Shown here piece after piece: positions 23,177 to 30,648 of a stretch of 32,684 nucleotides of DNA; position 1 is the first letter of the stretch, and the number at the start of each line of letters is the position of its first letter. Location of the stretch: contig JAFWOT010000007.1 of assembly GCA_017509785.1 (NCBI GenBank), positions 1 to 32,684 of the forward strand, written 5' to 3'. The notes beneath the pieces were generated by a model. It made no database searches and was not told where the DNA came from. It saw only the letters and a list, made by a program, of their open reading frames with translations. This stretch comes from Clostridia bacterium. Its GTDB lineage: Bacteria; Bacillota; Clostridia; Christensenellales; CAG-138. The translations under genes and the position numbers were made by a program.

Positions 23177-23204
23177 ATTATATCACGAAACCGTGAAAAA
23201 TCAA
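23177..23204 (-). promoter_or_regulatory. Promoter with operator dyad of the DUF4160-DUF2442 unit
   Basis: On the minus strand TTGATT (23199-23204), 16 bp and TATAAT (23177-23182). A dyad TCACG-AAAC-CGTGA (23183-23196) sits in the spacer, the usual place for autorepression in toxin-antitoxin-like operons; the HTH of the DUF2442 protein is a natural binder. Confidence 0.65.
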
Positions 23205-23274
23205 CTGCTATCTGAAATATATTTTTGACTGGATATGAAAAGAGGCGGCGGAGATTGCTCCCCACCGCCAAACC

Positions 23275-23303
23275 GTTATCATTTTGTTATCACCGCTGAT
23301 AAC
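23275..23303. repeat. GTTATCA-type array, copy D
   Basis: GTTATCA-4-GTTATCA-4-TGATAAC, identical in its heptamers to copy B. It lies 84 bases inside the guaA-proximal end, on the opposite side of its attachment site from copies B and C. Confidence 0.7.
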
Positions 23304-23338
23304 AAAAGAACAGCAGGCATTCCGAAGAACGCCTGCTG
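23304..23338 (-). terminator. Intrinsic terminator behind guaA
   Basis: On the minus strand an 8-bp stem CAGCAGGC / GCCTGCTG (extended by TTC/GAA around a TTCG loop) is followed by TTCTTTTGTT. It ends guaA transcription about 50 bases after the stop, inside what would be the island end. Confidence 0.8.
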
Positions 23339-23386
23339 CATAAAGCGATTTACGATAACTCAGCACATTTTGAGCCAAAAAGTGCA

Positions 23387-23398
23387 TTACTCCCATTC
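23387..23398. other. guaA 3' end as attachment site (attR-like)
   Basis: TTACTCCCATTC covers the last three sense codons and stop of guaA. Ten bases are identical to the site at 15772-15782 and the repeat at 21008 is close. Insertion here would leave the gene intact. Confidence 0.55.
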
Positions 23399-24370
23399 TA
23401 TCGTCCCGGTGGGCTTGGGAGTGAGGTCGTAGAGCACGCGGTTGACGCCGGCGACCTCGTGCGTGATGCGGTCGGTTATCCTCTGAAGGAGGTCAAACGG
23501 CACGTTCTCGACCGTAGCGGTCATGGCGTCGCGGGTGTTGACGGCGCGGAGTATCACGGGCCACTCGTCGCAGCGGCGGCCGTCCTTTATACCGACGGAC
23601 TTAAAGTCGGGGACTATCGTGAAATACTGCCACACCTTGCCCGCAAGGCCGGCGTTTGCGAACTCCTCGCGCAGGATCGCGTCGGACTCGCGCACGGCCT
23701 CGAGCCTGTCGCGGGTGATGGCGCCGAGGCACCTGACTCCGAGGCCGGGCCCGGGGAAGGGCTGACGGAATACCATGTTATCGGGCAGGCCCAGCGCCTT
23801 GCCGACGACGCGCACCTCGTCCTTGAAGAGTATGCGGACGGGCTCGACGAGGTCGAAATTAAGATCCTCGGGCAGGCCGCCGGCGTTGTGGTGCGCCTTT
23901 ATGCCGTGCTCGCTCTCGAGGATATCGGGCCAGATCGTTCCCTGCGCAAGGAAGGTTATCCCCTCGAGCTTCCTCGCCTCCTCGGCGAAGACCTCTATGA
24001 ATTCGCCGCCGATTATCTTGCGCTTGGTCTCGGGGTCGGAAACTCCCGCGAGCTTATCGAGGAAGCGGTCCGAAGCGTCGACGTATATGAGGTTCGCGTC
24101 CATCTCGTCCTTGAAAACGCGGATGACCTGCTCGGGCTCGCCCTTCCTCAAAAGGCCGTGGTTGACGTGCACGCAGACGAGCTGTCGGCCGATGGCCTTT
24201 ATGAGCAGCGCCGCGACGACGGATGAATCCACCCCGCCGGAGAGCGCGAGCAGGACCTTTTTATCGCCAACCTGCGCGCGGATATCCGCTGTCTGCTCGG
24301 CGATGAACTTCTCCGCGAGAGCGGGCGTGGTGATGCGTTCCATGGTTTCGGGCCTTGTGAGAATGGGCAT
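23387..24370 (-). CDS. guaA: GMP synthetase ATP-pyrophosphatase subunit (no amidotransferase domain)
   Basis: 327 residues. It holds only the ATP-PPase and dimerisation domains of GuaA: P-loop SGGVDSSV (44-51), FRQPFPGPGLGVRCLG, and the C-terminal NRVLYDLTPKPTGTIEWE. It catalyses ATP-dependent amination of XMP to GMP in the cytosol. The class I glutamine amidotransferase domain (about 200 residues) of ordinary bacterial GuaA is absent, so it must use free ammonia or a separate GATase subunit. Its start is secure: ATG at 24370 behind GGAGGT with a promoter just upstream. The stop codon region is shared with the repeats at 15771 and 21008, making it an apparent island integration site. Confidence 0.92.
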   Translation of the reverse strand: MPILTRPETMERITTPALAEKFIAEQTADIRAQVGDKKVLLALSGGVDSSVVAALLIKAIGRQLVCVHVNHGLLRKGEPEQVIRVFKDEMDANLIYVDASDRFLDKLAGVSDPETKRKIIGGEFIEVFAEEARKLEGITFLAQGTIWPDILESEHGIKAHHNAGGLPEDLNFDLVEPVRILFKDEVRVVGKALGLPDNMVFRQPFPGPGLGVRCLGAITRDRLEAVRESDAILREEFANAGLAGKVWQYFTIVPDFKSVGIKDGRRCDEWPVILRAVNTRDAMTATVENVPFDLLQRITDRITHEVAGVNRVLYDLTPKPTGTIEWE

Positions 24371-24404
24371 TGTTGTTACCTCCGTTGAGTTTTTTTCGGA
24401 TAGG

Positions 24405-24433
24405 ATTATATCAGATTCCGACGCGGATGTAAA
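24405..24433 (-). promoter_or_regulatory. Sigma-A promoter of guaA
   Basis: On the minus strand TTTACA (24428-24433), 17 bp and TATAAT (24405-24410), about 35 bases ahead of the start codon. No purine riboswitch is seen in the short leader. Confidence 0.8.
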
Positions 24434-24467
24434 TCTTTTCGGCGGAGATTTTGCCCCGATAATACAG

Positions 24468-24496
24468 TTGCGCGGAAGCCCGGGAGATGATATAAT
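24468..24496 (+). promoter_or_regulatory. Sigma-A promoter of the leucine-rich dockerin protein
   Basis: TTGCGC (24468-24473), 17 bp and TATAAT (24491-24496), 30 bases before the ATG at 24527. Confidence 0.75.
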
Positions 24497-24526
24497 ATAC
24501 ACATCACACGAAGGAGGAGCTTACAA

Positions 24527-25555
24527 ATGAAAAGGGTATTTACCGTACTGCTTTGCGCGCTTTTTATCATGGGGGCCGTTCCGGTCTCCTTTGCCCGCAC
24601 CGAGCGGGAGACCCGCTTCGATACGCCCGCGGGCTACAACGCGAACGACTATCAGCGCTGCGCCGCCTTCCTCGAACAGGAGGACGAGAGCGGCGTGAAG
24701 AACGGAGAGAAGCTGAGCGATACCTACGACCCCAACGATCCGGATTCCTGGGGCGTGTACGTCGATTCCAACGGAAATTCGACCGTCTGCTTCCGGTTTG
24801 AGGAATTCGGCGGCGAAAAGAGGCTCGTCGAGATAAAGGCCAACGGCTCCGACCTCGTCGGCACTATGGATATGAGCGGCTGCACCCGGCTGCAAACGCT
24901 GAACTGCGTCGTCAACAGGCTGAGCGGCATGGTGGTGGACGGCTGCTCCGCGCTGAGGATACTTAACTTCCTCGAAAACGAGGTCGCGTCGGTGGACGTT
25001 TCCGACTGCCCGGAGCTCACCGATCTCGGCGCGGCGGCGAATTTCGTGGATGAGCTCGATCTTTCAAACAATCCGCAGCTCCACAACCTCTTCGCGGGCA
25101 GCGGCAAGATGCGCGAGCTCGATCTTTCCAACAATCCGCTCCTCCCGATGCAGTACGTTTCCGCGGAGGGGAACGGCGGGTTCAGCTATATGTACATAGA
25201 TATGGGCATAACGGATATCCTCGCGCTCTATCCCGCCCCGTATGAGGGGGCGACATTCGTGGGCTGGTTCACGGAGGACGGCGTCCTCGTCAACAGCGAC
25301 CCGCAGTATTTCGAGGTCCCCGATCCCTGGTCTTATAACGAGCTCACCGCGGTTTACAGCGGCGGCAGCCTTGCGGGGGACGTGAACGGCGACGGCAGCG
25401 TTTCCGCGCAGGACGCGCTCCTCGTGCTGCGGTTCGCGATGTCGCTCGTTTCCCTCACCCCGGAGCAGCAGGCGGCGGGCGACGTCAACGGCGACGGAGC
25501 AGCCAACGCCTCCGACGCGCTCCTGATACTGCGCACGGCGATGAGCCTCGGCTGA
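24527..25555 (+). CDS. Secreted leucine-rich-repeat protein with C-terminal dockerin
   Basis: 342 residues. A signal peptide (1-23) precedes a region with LRR-type short repeats (about 95-205: LVGTMDMSGCTRLQTLNC, ASVDVSDCPELTDL, DELDLSNNPQLHNL, RELDLSNNPLLPM). A short InlB/MucBP-like module (ATFVGWFTEDGVLV) and a type I dockerin (about 283-342) with two perfect calcium loops (GDVNGDGSV, GDVNGDGAA) follow. It is probably a cell-surface or extracellular binding protein held through a cohesin elsewhere. Start behind AAGGAGGAG. No enzymatic motif seen. Confidence 0.9.
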   Translation: MKRVFTVLLCALFIMGAVPVSFARTERETRFDTPAGYNANDYQRCAAFLEQEDESGVKNGEKLSDTYDPNDPDSWGVYVDSNGNSTVCFRFEEFGGEKRLVEIKANGSDLVGTMDMSGCTRLQTLNCVVNRLSGMVVDGCSALRILNFLENEVASVDVSDCPELTDLGAAANFVDELDLSNNPQLHNLFAGSGKMRELDLSNNPLLPMQYVSAEGNGGFSYMYIDMGITDILALYPAPYEGATFVGWFTEDGVLVNSDPQYFEVPDPWSYNELTAVYSGGSLAGDVNGDGSVSAQDALLVLRFAMSLVSLTPEQQAAGDVNGDGAANASDALLILRTAMSLG

Positions 25556-25574
25556 GTTTTCGGTGAACGTAAAA

Positions 25575-25606
25575 GCCCGGGATCGTTTCGGTCCCGGGCC
25601 TTGCTT
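25575..25606. terminator. Terminator-like hairpin between convergent genes
   Basis: GCCCGGGA pairs with TCCCGGGC across a 9-base loop, with CTTGCTTT behind it on the plus strand. It lies between the dockerin gene and the XRE gene 3' end. Confidence 0.7.
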
Positions 25607-25648
25607 TGGCATAAAAGCGTTTTCATCCGCCGGAGGGGCGGAGGGAGA

Positions 25649-26689
25649 TCACTTCTTCGCCAGCTCGTAAAGCCGCGCCTGCTCGGCCTTGGCGTTCTTG
25701 ACGTCGTCCTCCTCGGTCATGCCCCACTCGTTTTCGAGCAGGTCGACGATTCGGCCCTGGGTCTCGGCGGCCTTCGCGTAGTCGCCCTTGATCTTGTGGA
25801 TGTCGCGTATCGCCATAAGCTCGTCCTGGAAGCGGGGGCGGCGGTCGGTCTTCTCGAAGCTGAGCTCGTAAAGCCCTATCGCCCTGTCGTAATCGGCTTT
25901 TCCGGCGAAGTACTGGGCGGCCTCGAAGAGGCATACCCAGTCGTTTTCGTTCTTCGCGAGCAGATCCTCTATGATCGCGTCCGCGGCGGGCTCGTCGAAG
26001 CGGGCGAGGGCGATGTGCGCGCGGTAGACCTCGGTGAGGACGGGGTTCGCGTCCTTCAGCGCGCTCATGCGCTTTAATGCGGCCTCGGCCTCCTGCGCGC
26101 GGTGGTCGGCGATGAGGTTGTCGAGCAGATAGTAGTACGGGCCGAGAGTATCGGGGTTGGCCCTGACGACTTCGCCGAAGAACTCCACGGCGTTTGTGTG
26201 GTTGTGCATGTTCCAGTCCCAGGCGGCATAGCCGTCGGTCTTATTAAGTATCCACTGGCAGTGCTTCTCGCCGGGGGTGCGGCGTATCGCGTCCTTTGCA
26301 AAGCGGGAGGCCTTCCTGCCGTACTGCTCCATCCTGTGCCAGTAGAGATAGGCGATGAGCTCCGTCGCGCGCTTGCCGTTCTGCTTATCGTCGAGCTGGG
26401 TCTTCAGAAACTCCTCGAACTCCGCGAATACGTCGCGGGGGAGCTCGTCTTCGGCGTCGAGACGGTTCTCGATGCGGTTGAGGCGCTGTTCGTTGGTGAG
26501 GTCGAAGAGATCGTCTATGCTCACGCCGAACACCTCCGCGATGAGGGGCAGGGTGGTGATGTCGGGCATTGCGACGGAGTTCTCCCACTTGGAGACGGAC
26601 TGCGCGCCTATGCCGATCTTATCGGCGAGCTGTTCCTGGGTGAGGCCCGCCTTGAAGCGAAGCTGCTTTATCTTCTTTCCGAGTTCCAT
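25649..26689 (-). CDS. XRE-family regulator with TPR-like C-terminus
   Basis: 346 residues. Residues 6-62 are a Cro/CI-type HTH (LRFKAGLTQEQLADKIGIGAQSVSKWENSVAMPDI). Residues about 100-340 are a run of helical pairs resembling tetratricopeptide repeats (PYYYLLDNLIADHRAQEAEAAL, ALARFDEPAADAII, ADYDRAIGLYELSFEK), likely a peptide- or protein-sensing part, as in RRNPP-like or stress regulators. Target genes are unknown. The start at 26689 follows AAGGAGGAAAG; an upstream in-frame ATG (26758) would lie at the promoter. Monocistronic. Confidence 0.9.
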   Translation of the reverse strand: MELGKKIKQLRFKAGLTQEQLADKIGIGAQSVSKWENSVAMPDITTLPLIAEVFGVSIDDLFDLTNEQRLNRIENRLDAEDELPRDVFAEFEEFLKTQLDDKQNGKRATELIAYLYWHRMEQYGRKASRFAKDAIRRTPGEKHCQWILNKTDGYAAWDWNMHNHTNAVEFFGEVVRANPDTLGPYYYLLDNLIADHRAQEAEAALKRMSALKDANPVLTEVYRAHIALARFDEPAADAIIEDLLAKNENDWVCLFEAAQYFAGKADYDRAIGLYELSFEKTDRRPRFQDELMAIRDIHKIKGDYAKAAETQGRIVDLLENEWGMTEEDDVKNAKAEQARLYELAKK

Positions 26690-26729
26690 ATTCTTTCCTC
26701 CTTGGATCGTTTTTTTAGCTTGCGGGCTC

Positions 26730-26758
26730 ATTATACAGCCGCCCGGGGAGCCTTTCAA
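26730..26758 (-). promoter_or_regulatory. Sigma-A promoter of the XRE-TPR gene
   Basis: On the minus strand TTGAAA (26753-26758), 17 bp and TATAAT (26730-26735), about 35 bases ahead of the start. Confidence 0.75.
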
Positions 26759-26814
26759 TAACGCGGTTTTCGAGTCGACCCGCCCGTTGGTTGAGCCGCT
26801 CCCGCGAGAGAAAT

Positions 26815-26846
26815 CCCCGAAGCTGACCGACCCGGCTGCTTCGGGG
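26815..26846 (-). terminator. Probable terminator of the second subtilase gene
   Basis: A 9-bp stem CCCCGAAGC / GCTTCGGGG with a 14-base loop, followed on the minus strand by ATTTCTC. It lies about 100 bases after the stop. The T-tract is weak. Confidence 0.5.
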
Positions 26847-26946
26847 AAATTACCTTCATACGTGTTTTTGAAATGAACTGTTCCCGTTCAGCGGGTTTGT
26901 CGGTGATAGAAAGCGGCGACGGCCGCCTGTATTCTATCTGAATGCT

Positions 26947-28398
26947 TCAGCCCCGAACGAGCCCCAGCGTTCGGCGGAGTATTATGAGCGCGTCGTTCGC
27001 GGTGACGCTCCCGCTGCCGTCGGCGTCCGCCGCCGTGAGAGCCCCGGCACTCAGCTGTATCAGCCCCATCGAATGGCGGAGTATCAGGAGCGCGTCGTTC
27101 GCGGTGACGTTCCCGTCGCCGTCAACGTCTCCCGACGCGGGTGCGGCGCCGCCTATGAGCGCCGTCATCGAGAGAGTCCCGGCTCCGCCTCCCGAAAGGC
27201 CCCGGTCGACCGCGGCCCATTTCAACGCCGCCATCACGTCGTCGGCGCTCATCTGCGGATCGCGGCTTTTCAGCATCGCGCAGGCCGCCGCCGCGTGGGG
27301 CGAGGCCATGCTTGTACCCGTCTGCGCGGAGAAGCTTCCGTTGGGCATCATGCTCGATATCTCAACGCCGGGGGCCGTCACGTCGACGGCGTCCCCGCAG
27401 TTGGAGCCCGACCACATTGCGAAACCCCGATCGTGCGCCGCGACCGTGAACGCCCGCTCTATGCAGGCGGGGCAGCAGTACGCGACGTTCGTCCCGTCGT
27501 TGCCCGAGGCGACGCAGCAGACCATTCCGGCGTCACAGCCCGAATCGATGACGGAGGCGTAGGCCTCGAGCGTCTCGGAGTAATATTCGCCCATGCTGAC
27601 GTTTGCGACGTCCGCCCCGTGCAGATATGCGTATTGAATGCTGTTTATTATGTGCGAGGTAAAGGCGTTGCCGTAGTTGTCGGAGCATTTGACGGGCATC
27701 ACCTTCACGTTCGGCAGCGTGCCGTCGACTATCGTCCCGGCGACGTGCGTCCCGTGGAAGTACCCGCCGGTGACGTCCGCGTCGCCTTCGGCGAAATCAT
27801 AGCCGGGTACGACCCTCCCCTGAAAATAGGGGAGCCCCGTTTCGAGCCCGGTGTCGATGACGGCGACGATTATCTCGGGCAGAGCTTCGAGCCCGCCCGA
27901 GGAGCCGAGCAGCCACGCGTTATAGCCCGCGGCGTTGACCTGATCCGCCCCGAACCCCCATGAATGAAAGGAATCGACCCCCGGTTCCTGCATCGGGTCG
28001 GTGCGCATGGGCTCGCCCGCGCCGATGCTCACGACGGCGTCCGGCACGGCATAGGCCACGCCGGGCTCATCACGGAGCCTTTCGGCCGCAAGCGTCGCTT
28101 CCTCCGGCGTGCGGTACTGTATAACGTGCCGCCCGAGCCCGCTCGCGTGGGCGACGGAGCCGGCGAAGGAGGGCTTGCCCTCACATCCGACTATGAGCCT
28201 CGCCGTGGAGCAGGCTCCCCCATCGCGGGAAACGGGAGGGGCGTACCGTTCGATCATTGCGTTTATCCCGTCGTTGAATTCGATAAGCTCCCGCGCGAGG
28301 CGGTCTGCTCCCTCCGGGCCCCCGGCAAGCGCGAAAGCGCCCGCTCCCGTCCCCGTGAGCAGGGCGAAGCACAGCAGCAAAGCGATGGTCCTTCTCAT
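26947..28398 (-). CDS. Secreted subtilisin-like (S8) protease with C-terminal dockerin
   Basis: 483 residues. A signal peptide (1-24) leads to a propeptide-like stretch (about 60-130) and an S8 domain with Asp182 (AVIDTG), His215 (HGTHVAG), Asn300 (ASGND) and Ser363 (GTSMASPH). The C-terminus (about 423-483) is a dockerin with two loops (GDVDGDGNVTANDALLILR and a matching ADADGSGSV repeat). It is exported and should be held by a cohesin partner not in the window. Compared with the protease at 44-4117 it is a compact single-domain enzyme. The ribosome site (GGGGCAACGT) is poor, but this ATG opens the signal peptide directly and follows a clear promoter. Confidence 0.93.
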   Translation of the reverse strand: MRRTIALLLCFALLTGTGAGAFALAGGPEGADRLARELIEFNDGINAMIERYAPPVSRDGGACSTARLIVGCEGKPSFAGSVAHASGLGRHVIQYRTPEEATLAAERLRDEPGVAYAVPDAVVSIGAGEPMRTDPMQEPGVDSFHSWGFGADQVNAAGYNAWLLGSSGGLEALPEIIVAVIDTGLETGLPYFQGRVVPGYDFAEGDADVTGGYFHGTHVAGTIVDGTLPNVKVMPVKCSDNYGNAFTSHIINSIQYAYLHGADVANVSMGEYYSETLEAYASVIDSGCDAGMVCCVASGNDGTNVAYCCPACIERAFTVAAHDRGFAMWSGSNCGDAVDVTAPGVEISSMMPNGSFSAQTGTSMASPHAAAACAMLKSRDPQMSADDVMAALKWAAVDRGLSGGGAGTLSMTALIGGAAPASGDVDGDGNVTANDALLILRHSMGLIQLSAGALTAADADGSGSVTANDALIILRRTLGLVRG

Positions 28399-28510
28399 AC
28401 GTTGCCCCGTCGGTGCGGCGCCGACGCCGCGGGCGCGATACGCCCGCCTTCAGCGGGAGCGGAGCCGCGGGATTGCCGCCCCCGAATACATTCGATATCT
28501 ATCTTATTTG

Positions 28511-28539
28511 ATATTATCGAAACAGGGACGTTTTGTCAA
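28511..28539 (-). promoter_or_regulatory. Near-consensus sigma-A promoter of the second subtilase
   Basis: On the minus strand TTGACA (28534-28539), 17 bp and TAATAT (28511-28516). It leaves a leader of about 105 bases, GC-rich and able to fold. Confidence 0.8.
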
Positions 28540-28617
28540 GAAGAAAATGCGGGGCTTACGCGTATGATCGGGGGAGCGCCGGGAATAAGCGACGCCGCGT
28601 GTTTTGAGCCGCCCGGG

Positions 28618-29898
28618 TCAGGCCTCGGAGCCGTCCTTCAGCTCCGCGAACTTCGCCTGCATTGTGGGGTTGTCCTTCGTCAGCTTCTTTATGCTGAGAT
28701 CCTGCGCCTTGTCGTTCGCGAGCCGCAGCTGCCTTTCCGAGCCGAGGAGCGCGTCCTTCACCTTCTGCAGGTGGTCGATGGTCTTGTCTATCTCTTCTAT
28801 CGCCCGCTCGAAATGCTCCTTCGCTATGCGGTAGTTGTTGCCGAACTTCGCCTGGAAATCGAGCAGGCTGCTCTCGAAATTCGTCACGTCGACGTTCTGG
28901 TTTTTGACCTGCGCGAGCTCCTGCTTATAGGAAAGCGAATTGAGCGCGGCGTTCCGGAGGATCGTTATGAGCGGTATGAAGAACTGCGGGCGGATGACGT
29001 ACATCTTTTCATACCGGTGGGAAACGTCCACGATCCCGCCGTTATAGAGCTCGCTGTCGGCCTCCAGGAGCGAGACCAGCACGGCGTATTCGCAGCCCTT
29101 CTCGCGGCGATCCTTGTCGAGCTCCTTGAAAAAATCCTCGTTGCGGTGCTTGGTCGCGGTGGCGTCCATCTCGTTCTTCATCTCGAACATTATGGAGATG
29201 AACTCCGTCCCGTCTTCCCCGGCCTCGCGGTAGATGAAATCGCCCTTGCTGCCGCTCCTCGCGTCGTTGTCCTTCTCGAAATACGCGCTGCGGAAGGCCG
29301 TCGCGCGAAGGCGCTCGAACTCCGTCATGCAGTGCTGCTCCAGACTCTCGCCCACCATCTTGGTGGACTGGCGCGCCTTGAAATCCCTGTAATAGGCGAT
29401 CTGCTCATCCTTGCGGCGAAGCTCCGCGTCGTGCGCTTCCTTGAGAGACTTTTCGCTCAGCTGACGCTTGCTCTGTTCGAGCTCGAGATCGTTCTTGAGC
29501 TTCATGATCTCGCTGTCCTTCTGCTGCACGGCGTCCTTTACCGCGCTTTCGGCTATGGACTTGTCGAGCTCGATCTGCCCCTTAAGTTTTGTGATCTCGC
29601 TGTCCTTTTCGGAGAGCTTGAGGTTTTTCTCCGCCAGAGCCAGCTCCAGCTCGCCCTTCGCCCCGGCCTTCACCGTCTCGAGCTGATGCTCGAGCTCCGC
29701 GATGCGCTTGTCCTTCTTCGCCTCTGCCTTCGTGACGGCAAGCTCCACCGCGTTCTCTCGCTCCTCGTTCAGCGCGTCCTCGCGGCGCTTCAGCTCCTTC
29801 TCAAACTCCCTGTCGTGGACCTGCTTCAATATCGCGGCGTAGCCCGCCTCGTCCACCGAAAATACCTTCCCGCAGTTGGGGCATTTGATCTCCTGCAT
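28618..29898 (-). CDS. DUF2130 protein with zinc knuckle, coiled coil and nuclease-like core
   Basis: 426 residues. An N-terminal CPNC knuckle (6-9) is followed by a long charged coiled coil (about 28-185) and a DUF2130 core (about 190-330). The core contains GDFIYRE and FEMKNE, which match a PD-(D/E)XK-like nuclease pattern (Asp...Glu-x-Lys). A second helical stretch closes the protein. DUF2130 is usually annotated as unknown or nuclease-like; a DNA-processing role is inferred. The start follows GGAGGATAACACC. It has its own promoter. Confidence 0.9.
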   Translation of the reverse strand: MQEIKCPNCGKVFSVDEAGYAAILKQVHDREFEKELKRREDALNEERENAVELAVTKAEAKKDKRIAELEHQLETVKAGAKGELELALAEKNLKLSEKDSEITKLKGQIELDKSIAESAVKDAVQQKDSEIMKLKNDLELEQSKRQLSEKSLKEAHDAELRRKDEQIAYYRDFKARQSTKMVGESLEQHCMTEFERLRATAFRSAYFEKDNDARSGSKGDFIYREAGEDGTEFISIMFEMKNEMDATATKHRNEDFFKELDKDRREKGCEYAVLVSLLEADSELYNGGIVDVSHRYEKMYVIRPQFFIPLITILRNAALNSLSYKQELAQVKNQNVDVTNFESSLLDFQAKFGNNYRIAKEHFERAIEEIDKTIDHLQKVKDALLGSERQLRLANDKAQDLSIKKLTKDNPTMQAKFAELKDGSEA

Positions 29899-29984
29899 GG
29901 TGTTATCCTCCTGAAAACACAGACCTGTATTGATGTGCGTTATTTTGCCGCTTCTATCATATCAAGCTTCGGTATGATGACAGG

Positions 29985-30013
29985 ATCATATCCGGTTCCG
30001 TATGGGATTTCAA
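29985..30013 (-). promoter_or_regulatory. Sigma-A promoter of the DUF2130 gene
   Basis: On the minus strand TTGAAA (30008-30013), 17 bp and TATGAT (29985-29990). The palindrome at 30021-30040 lies eight bases upstream of the -35 box. Confidence 0.65.
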
Positions 30014-30020
30014 TGGGCAA

Positions 30021-30040
30021 GAGTGACAAAGTTGTCACTC
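30021..30040. promoter_or_regulatory. 20-bp palindrome, possible operator
   Basis: GAGTGACAA-AG-TTGTCACTC is perfectly self-complementary outside its 2-base centre. Its place directly upstream of the DUF2130 promoter suggests a regulator site; it could instead be a second hairpin behind the DUF4234-like gene. Confidence 0.4.
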
Positions 30041-30047
30041 CGCGTGT

Positions 30048-30067
30048 AAAAAAGAGGGCTTTGCCCC
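30048..30067 (-). terminator. Weak terminator of the DUF4234-like gene
   Basis: On the minus strand a short GGGC-AAA-GCCC hairpin followed by CTTTTTT, four bases after the stop codon. Confidence 0.55.
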
Positions 30068-30070
30068 GGT

Positions 30071-30472
30071 TCACCGGAGCGGATCGGCGCTCTCGTTCAG
30101 CTTTTTCTCTATCCTGTTGAGGGTATCAAAGAACCTCTGCGTTGCGATCATGGGCCCGAAGCAGAGGCAGCCGAGCATATTCCACCAGAACATATGCCGC
30201 CACGAGGTGAGCTTCCCCTCTATGCCGAGGGAGCGCGCGCGGGCTTTGAGCTCCTCCGCTATGCGCGCCATCCATACGAGAGGGTATATGAACGCCGTGG
30301 GTATCCCCAGCAGATACGCTTTCCAATAGGGCATGACCCTGTGGCCGACGACCTCCTCGAGCTCGCTCTGAAGGCCGCCCAAGGGCATATAGGCGAGGAA
30401 GAAGGTCCCCGCCGTGAAGAAATCGATGAAGCCGAGCCAAAAGCCCCTTCTGTTCGTGTGTCTGAATCTCAT
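30071..30472 (-). CDS. DUF4234-like membrane protein
   Basis: 133 residues. Two or three hydrophobic segments (FIDFFTAGTFFLAYMPL, PYWKAYLLGIPTAFIYPLVWMARI, HMFWWNMLGCLCFGPMIA) and the pattern PYWKAYLLG...YPLVWMA fit what I recall of the DUF4234 group, a small inner-membrane family of unknown function. It should sit in the cytoplasmic membrane. Start behind GGGAGCGTCA. Monocistronic, with its own promoter. Confidence 0.7.
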   Translation of the reverse strand: MRFRHTNRRGFWLGFIDFFTAGTFFLAYMPLGGLQSELEEVVGHRVMPYWKAYLLGIPTAFIYPLVWMARIAEELKARARSLGIEGKLTSWRHMFWWNMLGCLCFGPMIATQRFFDTLNRIEKKLNESADPLR

Positions 30473-30532
30473 TGACGCTCCCGTTTTGAAACGGCTCCCG
30501 CCGCGCGGGGGGCGGGGCCGGGTATTGATGAT

Positions 30533-30561
30533 ATTATATAATGGGTGGGCTCCCGCCGCAA
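30533..30561 (-). promoter_or_regulatory. Sigma-A promoter of the DUF4234-like gene
   Basis: On the minus strand TTGCGG (30556-30561), 17 bp and TATAAT (30533-30538). It is back to back with the promoter at 30593 on the other strand. Confidence 0.65.
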
Positions 30562-30592
30562 GTGAAGGAGGCGAAATATAAAGTGAAAATTA

Positions 30593-30621
30593 TTGCCGCG
30601 TCCCGTCCCGCGTGCTATAAT
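30593..30621 (+). promoter_or_regulatory. Sigma-A promoter of the DUF3089 gene
   Basis: TTGCCG (30593-30598), 17 bp and TATAAT (30616-30621), 28 bases before the ATG. Confidence 0.7.
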
Positions 30622-30648
30622 ATTGCAACGATCTTATGGGAGGTTGCT

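Noticed and set aside
15885..23303. GTTATCA arrays as a CRISPR array
   Set aside because: The repeat units are 7 bp, three per site, with no spacers of CRISPR length and no cas genes.
27964..30120. 718-codon open frame on the plus strand across the second subtilase and DUF2130 genes
   Set aside because: It spans two unrelated minus-strand genes and their intergenic promoter, so it cannot be a single real protein.
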